Below are positions 17,482 to 25,973 of a stretch of DNA of 64,000 bases, one piece after another. The stretch is from JADJPO01 sp963825645 (GTDB lineage: Bacteria; Actinomycetota; Actinomycetes; Actinomycetales; Kineosporiaceae). Each line of letters begins with the position of its first letter. Position 1 is the first letter of the stretch. Under the pieces are notes generated by a model that made no database searches, was not told where the DNA came from, and saw nothing but the letters and a program-made list of their open reading frames with translations. The stretch spans positions 620,001-684,000 of the forward strand of contig CAWGTT010000002.1 in assembly GCA_963825645.1 (NCBI GenBank), in the 5' to 3' direction. The translations under genes and the position numbers were made by a program.

Positions 17482-17791
17482 CGCCGGTCGCTGGCGTCAA
17501 CCTAACGACGAACAAGAACGCCAGCCTTGGACAGCCTGTCACCACACCGCGAAGTGCACGCCTCGGTGGCAAAGCCGCGCCGAAGAGGATCTGCTGCTGC
17601 GAGACTTACCCGGCTACGCGAAGTACACGCAGCGCACTTCACTCCTCCTTCCGGGACTCTGGCAACCCAAGGCAGCGTCCACCACACGGCATTAGCGTGC
17701 GGTCGCACGCAAGGCGGCATGAGCGGTATGGCCGCTCCGCGGCAGATGAGTGCGTTTGAGGTGGGCTACCTGGTGCTGGGCGAGTCGTTCA
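17482..17791. other. Spacer with palindromic repeat
   Basis: Apart from repeat copy F (17712-17754) this segment shows only two related words, GCGAAGTGCACGC (17550 region) and GCGAAGTACACGC (17620 region), about 67 bases apart. They may be operator-like. No gene found. Confidence 0.35.
17712..17754. repeat. Palindromic intergenic repeat, copy F
   Basis: GGCGGCATGAGCGGTATGGCC followed by GCTCCGCGGCAGATGAGTGCG. The hairpin core GGCCGCTCCGCGGC is intact. Confidence 0.75.
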
Positions 17792-18169
17792 TCATGCCTC
17801 GTCGTTGAGCATCCACCGGTGCCCGAATGGGTCGTGGAACACGGCGATGCGTCCGTGAGGGGTGGACTCCGGCTCGCGGTCGAGCGTGGCTCCCGCCTCA
17901 ACAGCTCGCTGCGCCAGTCCGTCGACGTCAGGGGTGTGCAGGTGCATCGAGACGGCGTTTCCGCGCAACGGGTCCGGAGCAGCGACGCCGGCGCTGTCGA
18001 AGGGGTCCGACATCATGAAGCGACCGTCGCCGATGTCCAACTCGACGTGGCCGACCCGGCCGTCGTTCATGATGACCGGCTCGAAGGTCACCGTTGCGCC
18101 GAGCGCCGTGACGTACCAGTCGATGGCCGCGCGGGCGTCGGCCACACAGATGTAGGCGGTGATACTCAC
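17792..18169 (-). CDS. VOC superfamily (glyoxalase/PhnB-like) protein
   Basis: 125 residues. The two beta-alpha-beta-beta-beta modules are visible: ITAYICVADARAAIDWYVTALGATV with RVGHVELDIGDGRFMMSDPF, then NAVSMHLHTPDVDGLAQRAVEAGATL with VFHDPFGHRWMLNDE. The pattern DPFGH.W is typical of PhnB-like members. Its start overlaps the stop of the MerR-VOC gene as ATGA, so the two are co-translated. They probably act on or sense the same small molecule. Confidence 0.9.
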   Translation of the reverse strand: MSITAYICVADARAAIDWYVTALGATVTFEPVIMNDGRVGHVELDIGDGRFMMSDPFDSAGVAAPDPLRGNAVSMHLHTPDVDGLAQRAVEAGATLDREPESTPHGRIAVFHDPFGHRWMLNDEA

Positions 18170-18972
18170 GGGGTGTCTCCTGCCTCGGTGATCTCTAGTG
18201 GGGTCATGAACGACCAGTACCCACCCTCGCTGTCAAGGGCGTCGTACTCGCGGTAGCCGTAAGGCTCGTTGCGGGGCTCGCCCATGATGACCGCACCGGC
18301 CGAGCGGGTCCGGTCGCAGTGCCGGTCCACGTCGTCGACGATAACGGCCATGCAGTGCGTGCTCGCCCCGAGCGTGCGAGGGGAGGCGAGTCGGTGCTGC
18401 GGTGCCGCGGGGTGCAGCCAGACGACGCCGTCGCCGACATGGACCTCGCCGTGGACGACCTGCCCAGCGTCGTCGCGTATCAGTTCGCCCGGGCTGAACC
18501 CGAACACGCTGACCAGGAAGTCGTGGGCGGCCTCGATGTCGTCGTAGACGAGCACGGTGATGCGCTGCAGGGCGGCGCAGTCCGCGTCCCCGATGCCGTC
18601 GAGCAGGGCCATCAGCTCGCGGTCGGACACCGCAGCCTCGGCGAGTGTCCGACGAGCCGCCAGCACCCGGTCCCGCTGACGTCCCATGGCTGCCAGCCGG
18701 GTGTCGAGATCAGCGAGGTGCTGGTTCACCCAGTCCGTCAGATCATCCGGCTGCTCGAGCAACGCCGGAATGTCGGCGACCGGACGACCGAGGCGGCGCA
18801 ACACACACACCCGGTACAGGCGCTCCACGTCGTCCAAGGAGTACACCCGATGTCCACCCTCGAGGCGCCCGGACGGCACCACGAGTCCCTGCTCCTCGTA
18901 GTACCGCAGGGTGCGCACGCTCAGCCCGGTCGCCTGTGCCACCTGGCCGATCCGCCACTGTCGCTCGGTCAT
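18166..18972 (-). CDS. MerR-type regulator fused to a VOC domain
   Basis: 268 residues. Residues 1-70 form a MerR winged helix (RIGQVAQATGLSVRTLRYYE, GLVVPSGRLEGGHRVYSLDDVERL). Residues about 75-120 form the dimerisation coiled coil (DLDTRLAAMGRQRDRVLAARRTL). Residues about 135-262 are a VOC/glyoxalase-like domain (ITVLVYDDIEAAHDFLVSVFG, CMAVIVDDVDRHCDRTRSAG, YGYREYDALDSEGGYWSF). The C-terminal domain presumably binds the inducer. It lies first in a two-gene operon with a free VOC protein. Its promoter has an overlong spacer filled by a palindrome (see 18973-19010), the classic MerR arrangement, so autoregulation is likely. The start codon lies at about the predicted transcription start, so the mRNA may be leaderless. 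Confidence 0.92.
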   Translation of the reverse strand: MTERQWRIGQVAQATGLSVRTLRYYEEQGLVVPSGRLEGGHRVYSLDDVERLYRVCVLRRLGRPVADIPALLEQPDDLTDWVNQHLADLDTRLAAMGRQRDRVLAARRTLAEAAVSDRELMALLDGIGDADCAALQRITVLVYDDIEAAHDFLVSVFGFSPGELIRDDAGQVVHGEVHVGDGVVWLHPAAPQHRLASPRTLGASTHCMAVIVDDVDRHCDRTRSAGAVIMGEPRNEPYGYREYDALDSEGGYWSFMTPLEITEAGDTP

Positions 18973-19010
18973 AACCGTGACGCTAGGACCTCCAGTGGCT
19001 GGAGGTTCAA
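18973..19010 (-). promoter_or_regulatory. MerR-type promoter and operator
   Basis: Read on the minus strand: -35 TTGAAC (19010-19005), a 19-base spacer, and -10 TAGCGT (18985-18980). The spacer is occupied by the perfect palindrome ACCTCCAG-TGG-CTGGAGGT (18988-19006). A 19-bp spacer and a spacer-centred dyad are hallmarks of promoters activated by DNA-twisting MerR proteins. The expected transcription start is about 18973, next to ATG 18972. Confidence 0.8.
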
Positions 19011-19123
19011 GTAGGGAAGGCTACGAACATCCCAACCCGGCAAGACGGTCAAGACGCGGCACGCAGTCGTGCAATCAGCAGCACGAACGGCACGGGTCGG
19101 CGAGTGAGCGAGTGGAGCCGCGC

Positions 19124-19220
19124 ACGGCGGCATGAGCGGTAATGGCCGCTCCGCGGCATGAGCGGATGGCCGCCCGGTCGGCGGCAAGAGCGTATTGGCC
19201 GCTCCGCGGCATCTCCGTGC
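19124..19220. repeat. Palindromic intergenic repeat, copy G (three units)
   Basis: The largest cluster: GCGGCATGAGCGGTAATGGCC GCTCC, then GCGGCATGAGCGGATGGCCGCC CGGTC, then GGCGGCAAGAGCGTATTGGCC GCTCC GCGGC. In the middle unit the arms GCCGCC/GGCGGC have both changed relative to GGCCGC/GCGGC. This looks like compensatory change that keeps the hairpin. Confidence 0.8.
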
Positions 19221-19304
19221 GTCGGTACGGACGGCGGCAGCTGCGTGCCCATCGGGAACGGCAGCGGACCCGAGTGAACCTCTGGACACTTTCTCGGAGC
19301 ATCC

Positions 19305-19952
19305 CTACGGCGAGTCCACGCGCAGGCCATCACCCAAGAAGCGAATGGTGCGATCCCAGGCCAGTCGCGCCGCTTCGGGGCGGAACGCGTCCTCTCGGTC
19401 CTGTTCGGCGAACCAATGCCCGGTCCCGGGGTACTGGTGACGTTCGTACGGTCGGCCCGCTCTGCGCAGGGCACGCTCCATCGGGGCAACTCCGGTCGCG
19501 GTCACGAAAGGATCAGATTCGGCCAGATGCACCTGGACAGCTGAACGGCTGGCTGTGAAGTCGCACGCTCGGGTGGCGTAGTACACAACGGTGGCCCGCA
19601 CTACCGGCACCTCCGCCCGCTGCCGGCTGGCCAACCACAACGCCCAATGCCCGCCCATGGAGTAGCCGACCAGTGCGAGCGGACCGCCCGGCTGCCGCGT
19701 CCGGGCTTGATCAAGCACGGCCACGATGGTGCGCCATACGGGCGCGCCCCGGCGGTGTCGCCGCAACGCCTGCGCCTCCTCGACGTTCGCAGCGGTCAGT
19801 CCTTCGTAGAGGTCAGGGGCGACCGCAACGTATCCCTGCCGGGCAAGATCACGACACCGATCGATGATCGGCTCGGTGAGGCCCCACCACGCATGCAGGA
19901 CACCCACCGTGCCGCGTGTCGGCGCGTCCACAGGCACAGCCGTGAAGCCCAT
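19305..19952 (-). CDS. Dienelactone hydrolase family alpha/beta hydrolase
   Basis: 215 residues from ATG 19952. The DLH pattern is GTVGVLHAWWGLTEPIIDRCRDLARQGYVAVAPDLYEG, followed by the nucleophile elbow LVGYSMGGHWAL. The acid is Asp in LAESDPFV and the base is His in PGTGHWF. The nucleophile is Ser, not the Cys of classical ClcD-type dienelactone hydrolases, so a general esterase or hydrolase activity is more likely than chlorocatechol lactone opening. It is cytoplasmic and monocistronic, divergent from the toroid protein at 20126. Confidence 0.9.
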   Translation of the reverse strand: MGFTAVPVDAPTRGTVGVLHAWWGLTEPIIDRCRDLARQGYVAVAPDLYEGLTAANVEEAQALRRHRRGAPVWRTIVAVLDQARTRQPGGPLALVGYSMGGHWALWLASRQRAEVPVVRATVVYYATRACDFTASRSAVQVHLAESDPFVTATGVAPMERALRRAGRPYERHQYPGTGHWFAEQDREDAFRPEAARLAWDRTIRFLGDGLRVDSP

Positions 19953-20125
19953 CCTCGTGTGCTCTTCGCGAAGCTCGCCCGAACCCCGCAGCCAGCGCAC
20001 CCAGCACTGCCCGGGTCCTCCTCGCGCGGCACGTGCCGATCCTGCCAGAACGACCTCCCGAACATCCTTGGTCTGTGCCTGTGGGAGATCCGTTGCCGGC
20101 ATGGCGCGGCGCTACGATCCGGGAG

Positions 20126-21184
20126 ATGGGCGCGCCTGAGGTCCAACCGCACCGGCGCGCTGAGTCCGACGCGTTGATCGAGCAGCTGGCAGCCTCGCAG
20201 GATCCCGTCCTGGCCTACAAGGCGAGCCTGCTGACCGGGTTGGATCCCGGCTCGGCGACGGCCCGATCGATGCGGGAGCGCATCCCCGGCTCCCCGCTGG
20301 CCCGGGCGTTGCTGCGGGTGTTCGAGCAAGACGCCAAGACGCTGCACCACACCTACCGCAAGTGGCAGGGCCCGCACTGGACCCTGACCTGCCTGGCGAT
20401 GATCGACTACCCGGCCGGCGACGGGCGGCTGCGACCGTTGGTGCGCCGCGTCCACGACTGGCTGTTCTCCAGGCACTTCCTCGAGCCGCCCCTGACGGCG
20501 ATCCTCCCCGGGCAGGAGGACCGGGTCCGGCGCTGCGCGTCCATGGACGGCAACGCGATCTGGTACTCGGTCCGGCTGGGGCTGGAGGAAGACCGCACCC
20601 GCGATGCGGTGGACCGGCTGATCGGCTGGCAGTGGCCCGACGGCGGCTGGAACTGCGACAAGCGCCCCGAGGCCACCCACTCCTCCTTCCAGGAGTCACT
20701 GATCCCGGCGCGCGGGCTGTGGGCGTACGGCCGCGCCCACGACTATGCGCCGGCGCTCGAGGCGGCTCAGCGGGTGGCTGACCTGATGCTGCAACGGCGC
20801 CTGCTGTGGCATCGCTGCGATGGCAGCCTGATCGTGCCCGACTGGGCCGGCAAGCCGGGCCCGGACCGGATCCACTACCCGATCCAGTTCTTCGACGTGC
20901 TGTTCGCGCTGCAGGTGATGGCCGACCTCGAGCGCCTCGACGAACCGCGCTGCTCCGACGCCGTGGAGCTGCTGGAATCCAAGCGGCTACCGGGCGGCAG
21001 CTTCCCGCTCGAGGCGCCGACCACAGTCACCGCCGATCACGTGGTAAGCCGCGGCAGCTACGCCGACTGGGGACCCTCGGGCCTGCGGCGCAGCAATCCC
21101 CTGGTCACCCTCGCCGCGTTGGCCGTGCTCCGCGCCAAGACCACGCCAAGACCGGTAGGTCACCGAGCCGACCCTGAAGCGTGA
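20126..21184 (+). CDS. Alpha/alpha-toroid protein, squalene/terpene-cyclase-like
   Basis: 352 residues from ATG 20126; a longer start at 20033 is possible. Repeated QW-type segments (LIGWQWPDGGWNCDKR, HRCDGSLIVPDW, LLESKRLPGGSFPLEA) and helix pairs are typical of the prenyltransferase/squalene-cyclase alpha/alpha barrel. I do not see the DxDD acid motif of class II cyclases, so catalysis of cyclisation is doubtful. Actinobacterial genomes carry such single-domain proteins annotated as hypothetical or prenyltransferase-like. It is a stand-alone gene with no isoprenoid gene next to it. Confidence 0.72.
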   Translation: MGAPEVQPHRRAESDALIEQLAASQDPVLAYKASLLTGLDPGSATARSMRERIPGSPLARALLRVFEQDAKTLHHTYRKWQGPHWTLTCLAMIDYPAGDGRLRPLVRRVHDWLFSRHFLEPPLTAILPGQEDRVRRCASMDGNAIWYSVRLGLEEDRTRDAVDRLIGWQWPDGGWNCDKRPEATHSSFQESLIPARGLWAYGRAHDYAPALEAAQRVADLMLQRRLLWHRCDGSLIVPDWAGKPGPDRIHYPIQFFDVLFALQVMADLERLDEPRCSDAVELLESKRLPGGSFPLEAPTTVTADHVVSRGSYADWGPSGLRRSNPLVTLAALAVLRAKTTPRPVGHRADPEA

Positions 21185-21412
21185 CGTTGATGGTCTCGAT
21201 TCGTCTGCCAGCGGTTGGGGGAGTAGTTCGCGCAGGGGGGGCAGTGCCGCAACCGCGGCCGGGCAACCCGAAGTTTCCGACGATAGCCCTCAGTCCCGCG
21301 CGCTGTTTAGCCCGTTATCCGGTGAGAGGACGCAGCGTCCCTCCGAGGGGTGCACGCCGCTTTGTGACGCTGTGGGGGGTTGCGGCAAACGGCGGCGGGA
21401 GCCTCTGCGGCG

Positions 21413-22060
21413 TCAGATGCGGCCGGTCTCGTGGGCCCACATGGCGACCTCGACGCGGTTTCGGGCGCCGAGCTTTCGCATGAGGCTGGCGAGGTGGGCT
21501 TTGACGGTGCTTGGGGTGATGTAGAGCTCGCTGGCGATCTCATTGTTGGTGCGGCCTTGGGCTACAGGCACGAGGACTTCCTCCTCGCGGGCGGTGAGTG
21601 GTTCTATCGGCTGCCTCGGTGGTGAGGTCTGTGCGTGGGCGAACGCTGCGAGCAGTCGGACAGTCACGCTGGGTGCGATCAGTGCGTCTCCGTCGGCGGC
21701 GGCGTGGATGGCCTGGGTCAGCAGGGCGGGTCCGGCGTCCTTGAGCAGGAACCCGCGGGCGCCGGCTTTGAGCGCCCCGTGGACATACTCGTCGAGGTCG
21801 AAGGTGGTGATGACCACGATCGGCAGGGGGTCGGTGACGTCGGGGCCGGCGAGGCGTCGGGTGGCTTCGATGCCGTCCATCAGCGGCATTCGGATGTCGA
21901 ACAGGCCGACGTCGGGGCGCAGCTGGAGCGCCAGGCGGACCGCCTCGCGCCCGTCGGCGGCCGCGCCGACCACTTCGATGTCGGGTTGGGCGTCGAGCAG
22001 CATCGTCAGCCCGGTGCGCACGATGGGCTGGTCGTCGGCGATGAGGACCCTGATGCTCAT
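21413..22060 (-). CDS. NarL/LuxR-type response regulator
   Basis: 215 residues. The receiver domain (1-120) has the acidic pair in LIADDQPIV, phosphoacceptor Asp in VGLFDIRMPLMDG, Thr in VVITTFD and Lys in FLLKDAG. The C-terminal LuxR helix-turn-helix is LTAREEEVLVPVAQGRTNNEIASELYITPSTVKAHL. It overlaps the upstream kinase by 4 bases (ATGA). It probably controls the divergent DUF6326-ABC exporter genes, the usual target of this kind of cognate pair. Confidence 0.94.
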   Translation of the reverse strand: MSIRVLIADDQPIVRTGLTMLLDAQPDIEVVGAAADGREAVRLALQLRPDVGLFDIRMPLMDGIEATRRLAGPDVTDPLPIVVITTFDLDEYVHGALKAGARGFLLKDAGPALLTQAIHAAADGDALIAPSVTVRLLAAFAHAQTSPPRQPIEPLTAREEEVLVPVAQGRTNNEIASELYITPSTVKAHLASLMRKLGARNRVEVAMWAHETGRI

Positions 22061-23202
22061 CGTGGCGTCCCGGTTCGGGGCAGGACCGCCTCTACCCGCC
22101 AGCCCCGCTCGGCGGCGGGGCCTGCGTGGAAGGTGCCGCCGAGCAGTGAGGCGCGTTCCCGCATGCCCACCAGGCCGTAGCCTGCTGGGGCGCGGCCGCC
22201 AGCGGCGGAGCCGTCGTCGTCGATGGTCAGCCGTACCTGGTCGGCGTCGCCCGTGACGGCGACGGTGACCTGGGTCGCGTGGCGGGCGTGCCGTCGAGCG
22301 TTGGTGATGGACTCCTGGGCCAGGCGGTAGATCGCGGCCCCGACCGCCGGGCTGAGGTCGTCGAACTCGCCGGAGAGCGTCACCTCGACGCAGGGACGCG
22401 TCTGGCCATCGGTGGCGAGCTGCTCGACCTCGGCCACGCCGGGCTGCGGCGCGAACTCGGTGTCCTGTCTGGCGCGGAGCACGCCGACGATGGCGCGCAG
22501 CTCGGTCAGCGTTCGGGTCGCCGCGTCCTCGATGGTGATCAGGGCTTCGATGGCACGCTCGGGGTGGGAGGCCGCGATGGCACGTCCTGCTTGGGCCTGG
22601 ATGGCGATGCCCGAGACGTGGTGGGCGACGGTGTCGTGGAGCTCGCGCGCGAGCTGTTCGCGCTCACGGGCTTTGGCTTCGTCGATGTCGCGGATGCGGA
22701 TCTTCTCGCGATAGCGGATCGCGGCGCCGAGCGCGGCGGCGAACAGGAAGAATGCGTACGCTGCGACCGTCTCCGCCAGGCTGGTCGGGTCGGCGACGGT
22801 GGTGATGGGCAGCCAGACCAGGATCACGCCCAGCCCGCCTGCGGCCTCCCGACCGGAGCCCCACCGGAACAGGGCGTAGGTCAGGACCAGGGTGGCCGAG
22901 ACACTTGAGGGCAGAGCGCCTTGCGATCCGGTGAGGATTCTGACGATGTCGACCACCGTCAATAGGCCGAAAGCCACCGCGGCCGCCACGAGCGGGTGCG
23001 CACGTCGCCACGGCAGGGGGGCGACGGCCGCGAGCGCAGCGAGCAGCAGCAGCGGGCGAGGCGCCATGTCCTGGCGGAGCACCGCTTCGACCACAGACCA
23101 GCAGATGAAGGCCGCGACCAGGGCCCAGTCCCGAGGCCCCCTGTCCGGGGGGTTCGTGGGTCGAGGTTCGACCCATAGCGAGCGCAGTGCGTCGGTGGCC
23201 AC
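22057..23202 (-). CDS. Membrane sensor histidine kinase (HisKA_3 type)
   Basis: 381 residues. About five hydrophobic segments fill residues 25-160 (LVAAFICWSVVEAVL, LLLLAALAAVAPL, VAAAVAFGLLTVVDIV, LVLTYALF, VAAYAFFLFAAALGAA). The dimerisation box is EREQLARELHDTVAHHVSGIA, with the phosphorylated His in ELHDTVAHHV. The ATPase domain contains LAQESITNARRHA (N box), VRLTIDDDGSA and GYGLVGMRERASLLGG. It forms an operon with the response regulator. The short extracellular loops suggest intramembrane sensing, as in kinases that pair with antibiotic or peptide ABC exporters. Confidence 0.94.
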   Translation of the reverse strand: MATDALRSLWVEPRPTNPPDRGPRDWALVAAFICWSVVEAVLRQDMAPRPLLLLAALAAVAPLPWRRAHPLVAAAVAFGLLTVVDIVRILTGSQGALPSSVSATLVLTYALFRWGSGREAAGGLGVILVWLPITTVADPTSLAETVAAYAFFLFAAALGAAIRYREKIRIRDIDEAKAREREQLARELHDTVAHHVSGIAIQAQAGRAIAASHPERAIEALITIEDAATRTLTELRAIVGVLRARQDTEFAPQPGVAEVEQLATDGQTRPCVEVTLSGEFDDLSPAVGAAIYRLAQESITNARRHARHATQVTVAVTGDADQVRLTIDDDGSAAGGRAPAGYGLVGMRERASLLGGTFHAGPAAERGWRVEAVLPRTGTPR

Positions 23203-23363
23203 CTGATCAGCCTAGGCAGCCCTCGTTCTCGGCGTATCCGCCGAAAGTACAACAGGACGACTGGGCCAACGACCAGGTCGAATCAGGCTCCGGGGCTGAT
23301 GTGCCCGCCGACGGCATCCGTGAAGGTGGAAGCACCCACCCGATCAAGTCAAGGAGCATTGTG

Positions 23364-23879
23364 ATGAGAACGCCTCAATCCCACACCGCGCCAGAGAATC
23401 CGCCGTCCCACAGCGCGCTGGAAGATCTGCGCATGCCCGTGCACGCCAAGCTCGCCGCCGCATGGACCAGCTTCATGTTCCTCTACATCTACGTCGACAT
23501 CTTGAACTTCTACAAGCCCGGCGTCATCGACAACATCCTGGGTGGCGTCGTCTTTAAGTACGACATCAGCCCGACGTTGCTGACCGCCATGCTCGCGTCC
23601 GTGGCGATCCCGGCCCTGATGGTGATGCTCTCCATGACGCTGCCCGCCCGGGTGAACCGCGCAACGAACCTCGTCTTTGCATTGCTCTACATCCCCTACT
23701 CGGTGGTCAACGCGGCAGGGGAGTCCAGGGACTGGGCCTTCTTCTACGGCCTCTCCATCGGACTCGAGGTGCTGCTCCTGGCCTTCATCCTGCGCTCCGC
23801 CTGGACCTGGCCACGCCGCACCGCATCACCGGCGACCAGCCCGGACAGGGAGTCGCTCCGCACACCGCAGCAGGCATGA
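23364..23879 (+). CDS. DUF6326-type membrane protein
   Basis: 171 residues from ATG 23364, supported by AAGGAG 7 bases upstream. Four transmembrane helices are visible: AAAWTSFMFLYIYVDILNFY, LTAMLASVAIPALMVMLSM, LVFALLYIPYSVV and FFYGLSIGLEVLLLAFIL. The motif YVDILNFYKPGVI between helices is characteristic of this family. Function unknown. It sits between the divergent two-component system and the ABC transporter (123-base gap), so it may belong to the same stress or drug response. Confidence 0.85.
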   Translation: MRTPQSHTAPENPPSHSALEDLRMPVHAKLAAAWTSFMFLYIYVDILNFYKPGVIDNILGGVVFKYDISPTLLTAMLASVAIPALMVMLSMTLPARVNRATNLVFALLYIPYSVVNAAGESRDWAFFYGLSIGLEVLLLAFILRSAWTWPRRTASPATSPDRESLRTPQQA

Positions 23880-24002
23880 CTGCCCGCCCCGCGCCCGACC
23901 ATCCTTCGCTCGCCCCACCCGCGGTCACGGTCACCTACCTCAGCGTTCGCTGCTGAGCTCGGTCCCATCCCATCCCACCCATCCCCCAGAGAGGTCCCGG
24001 TC

Positions 24003-24944
24003 ATGATCGAGGCGCACGAGCTCACCAAGCGCTACGGCGACACCACCGCCGTGCACTCCCTCAGCTTCACGATCGCGCCCGGGACCGTCACCGGGTTCCT
24101 CGGCCCGAACGGTGCCGGCAAGTCCACGACCATGCGGATGATCATGGGACTGGACCGGCCGACGTCAGGCACCGTCACCGTCAACGGCAAGCCCTACCGG
24201 CAGCACCGTGCCCCGCTACGGGAGGTCGGCGCCCTGCTCGAGGCAAGCGCCGTGCACCCCGGTCGCAGCGCCCGCTCGCACCTTCGCACCATGGCGGCCA
24301 CCCATAACATCAAGGTCTCCCGCGTCAACGAAGTCATCGAGATGACCGGCCTGGCCGGGGTTGCGACCAAGCGCGTCGGCGGGTTCTCCCTCGGCATGGG
24401 TCAGCGGCTGGGCATCGCCGCCGCCCTCCTGGGCGACCCCAGGACACTCATCCTCGACGAGCCGGTCAACGGACTCGACCCCGAGGGCGTGCAATGGGTA
24501 CGCCAGCTCGTGCGTGCCCTGGCCGCCGAAGGACGAACCGTGTTCCTCTCCTCGCACCTAATGAGCGAGATGTCCCAGACCGCCGACCAGCTCCTGGTGA
24601 TCGGCCGGGGTCGTATCATCGCCGCCGGCCCGGTCCAACAGGTCATCGACTCCGTCGCCGGCGACGCGGTGCGGGTGCGCTCCCCACACGTCGGCGAGCT
24701 CGCCACCGCTCTGACGGCCGACGGTGCAACCGTCACCTCGCCCGAAGCCGGCACGCTCGAAATCAGCGGGGCCACCACGGAGCGCGTCGGCGAGGTCGCC
24801 TTCAGATGCGGGCTGCTGCTGCACGAGCTGTCCCCGCGCCGCGCCAGCCTCGAGGAGGCATACATGAGCCTGACGCAGGACGCGGTCGAATACTGCGCCC
24901 ACACCACCACCACTTCAAGGACCGAGAAGGCCGAGAACCGATGA
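24003..24944 (+). CDS. ABC transporter ATP-binding protein (exporter type)
   Basis: 313 residues. Walker A GPNGAGKST, Q-loop region replaced by GALLEASAVHPGRSARSHL as in BcrA-like ATPases, signature SLGMGQRLGIAAALLGD, Walker B LILDEPVNGLDPEG, and switch His in FLSSHLMSEMS. The C-terminal 80 residues are the usual regulatory extension. ATG 24003 follows AGAGAGG. It overlaps the permease by ATGA (24941). It pairs with the DUF6326 gene and the divergent kinase/regulator. Confidence 0.95.
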   Translation: MIEAHELTKRYGDTTAVHSLSFTIAPGTVTGFLGPNGAGKSTTMRMIMGLDRPTSGTVTVNGKPYRQHRAPLREVGALLEASAVHPGRSARSHLRTMAATHNIKVSRVNEVIEMTGLAGVATKRVGGFSLGMGQRLGIAAALLGDPRTLILDEPVNGLDPEGVQWVRQLVRALAAEGRTVFLSSHLMSEMSQTADQLLVIGRGRIIAAGPVQQVIDSVAGDAVRVRSPHVGELATALTADGATVTSPEAGTLEISGATTERVGEVAFRCGLLLHELSPRRASLEEAYMSLTQDAVEYCAHTTTTSRTEKAENR

Positions 24945-25798
24945 GCACCCTGACCGCCGACCCCCCGACGACCTCATACCCCGCCACCCCGCTCGCCGCC
25001 GGGCAGGTGCATCCCACCTTCGCGGGCATCATGCGCGGGGAATGGATCAAGCTGGTGTCCCTGCGTTCGACATGGTGGGCGCTGGCCTCCACGGCCGCAG
25101 TGATCACGCTGGTGGCCCTGGCCGCCGCCGCGTCCCTGAGCGACATGGCCGGCGACACCGCCACGGCCCCGGACACCGGCCAGATGCACGGCGCCGAGGT
25201 CATCGCCAGCGGCTTCCACTTCGGCATGCTGACCATCGCCGTCCTGGGCGCCCTGCTCATCACCGGCGAATACGCCACCGGCATGATCCGCTCCACGTTC
25301 GCTGCGGTCCCGACCCGAATCCCCATCTTTGCCGCCAAAGCCCTCATCCTGGTCATCCTGACCGCCTCTGTGACCCTCGTCAGCGTGACGCTGTCCTACT
25401 TCGTCACCATCCCCCAGCTCTCGCAGCACGACCTCGTCCCAGCGCTGGACGACCCGGGCACCTGGCGCGTGTTCGGCGGCACCCTCTACTCCCTCACCGC
25501 CGCCGCCCTGTTCTCGCTCGGCATCGGCACCCTTCTACGCTCCACCGCTGCCAGCCTGACCGCTGCCCTGACCGTGCTGCTGCTGCTGCCCGGCATCCTC
25601 AGCTTCATCCGCCTGGACTGGGTAGAGACCATCGTCAGCTACCTACCGCTGCCGGCGTCCTCAGCGTTGCTGACCACCGGAGCAGCCGAGACCCAAGGTG
25701 CCTACCTCTCCGCACAAGCGAGCCTGATCGTGATGGCCGCCTACGCCGTCGTCCCTATCGCGGCGGCCGCCGTCACGCTGCACCGACGCGACGCCTGA
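24941..25798 (+). CDS. ABC-2 type transporter permease
   Basis: 285 residues from ATG 24941. Six hydrophobic segments are seen, including TWWALASTAAVITLVALAAA, FGMLTIAVLGALLITGEYAT, IFAAKALILVILTASVTLVS, GTLYSLTAAALFSLGIGTLL, AALTVLLLLPGILSFI and ASLIVMAAYAVVPIAAAAV. The motif GEYATGMIRSTFAAVPTR is diagnostic of ABC-2 permeases in drug and peptide efflux. Together with the ATPase at 24003 it forms a complete exporter. The substrate is not known. Confidence 0.92.
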   Translation: MSTLTADPPTTSYPATPLAAGQVHPTFAGIMRGEWIKLVSLRSTWWALASTAAVITLVALAAAASLSDMAGDTATAPDTGQMHGAEVIASGFHFGMLTIAVLGALLITGEYATGMIRSTFAAVPTRIPIFAAKALILVILTASVTLVSVTLSYFVTIPQLSQHDLVPALDDPGTWRVFGGTLYSLTAAALFSLGIGTLLRSTAASLTAALTVLLLLPGILSFIRLDWVETIVSYLPLPASSALLTTGAAETQGAYLSAQASLIVMAAYAVVPIAAAAVTLHRRDA

Positions 25799-25833
25799 CG
25801 CCCCGCATTCGATACCCCCAGGAGCTGAGCACT

Positions 25834-25973
25834 ATGACCGCGGAGATCCTGGCCGCCACCGAGCATCTGGTGCTGCGCCGAATGACCAACGACGACGCCG
25901 CCGCACTGGCGGCGTACCGAAGCGACCCGATGCAGGCCCGCTACCGTCATGGGAGACGCCATACCCCCTCGAC
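25834..25973 (+). pseudogene. GNAT acetyltransferase, truncated and frameshifted
   Basis: ATG 25834 starts MTAEILAATEHLVLRRMTND, the beta1-alpha1 start of a RimJ/RimL-like GNAT. After QARYR the frame is lost. Restoring one base at about 25950 continues as SWETPYPLD, the expected next block. Homology then ends abruptly at 25973, where an IS66-derived remnant begins. Only about 45 residues of a roughly 170-residue protein remain. It was probably the last gene of the ABC exporter operon. Confidence 0.8.
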
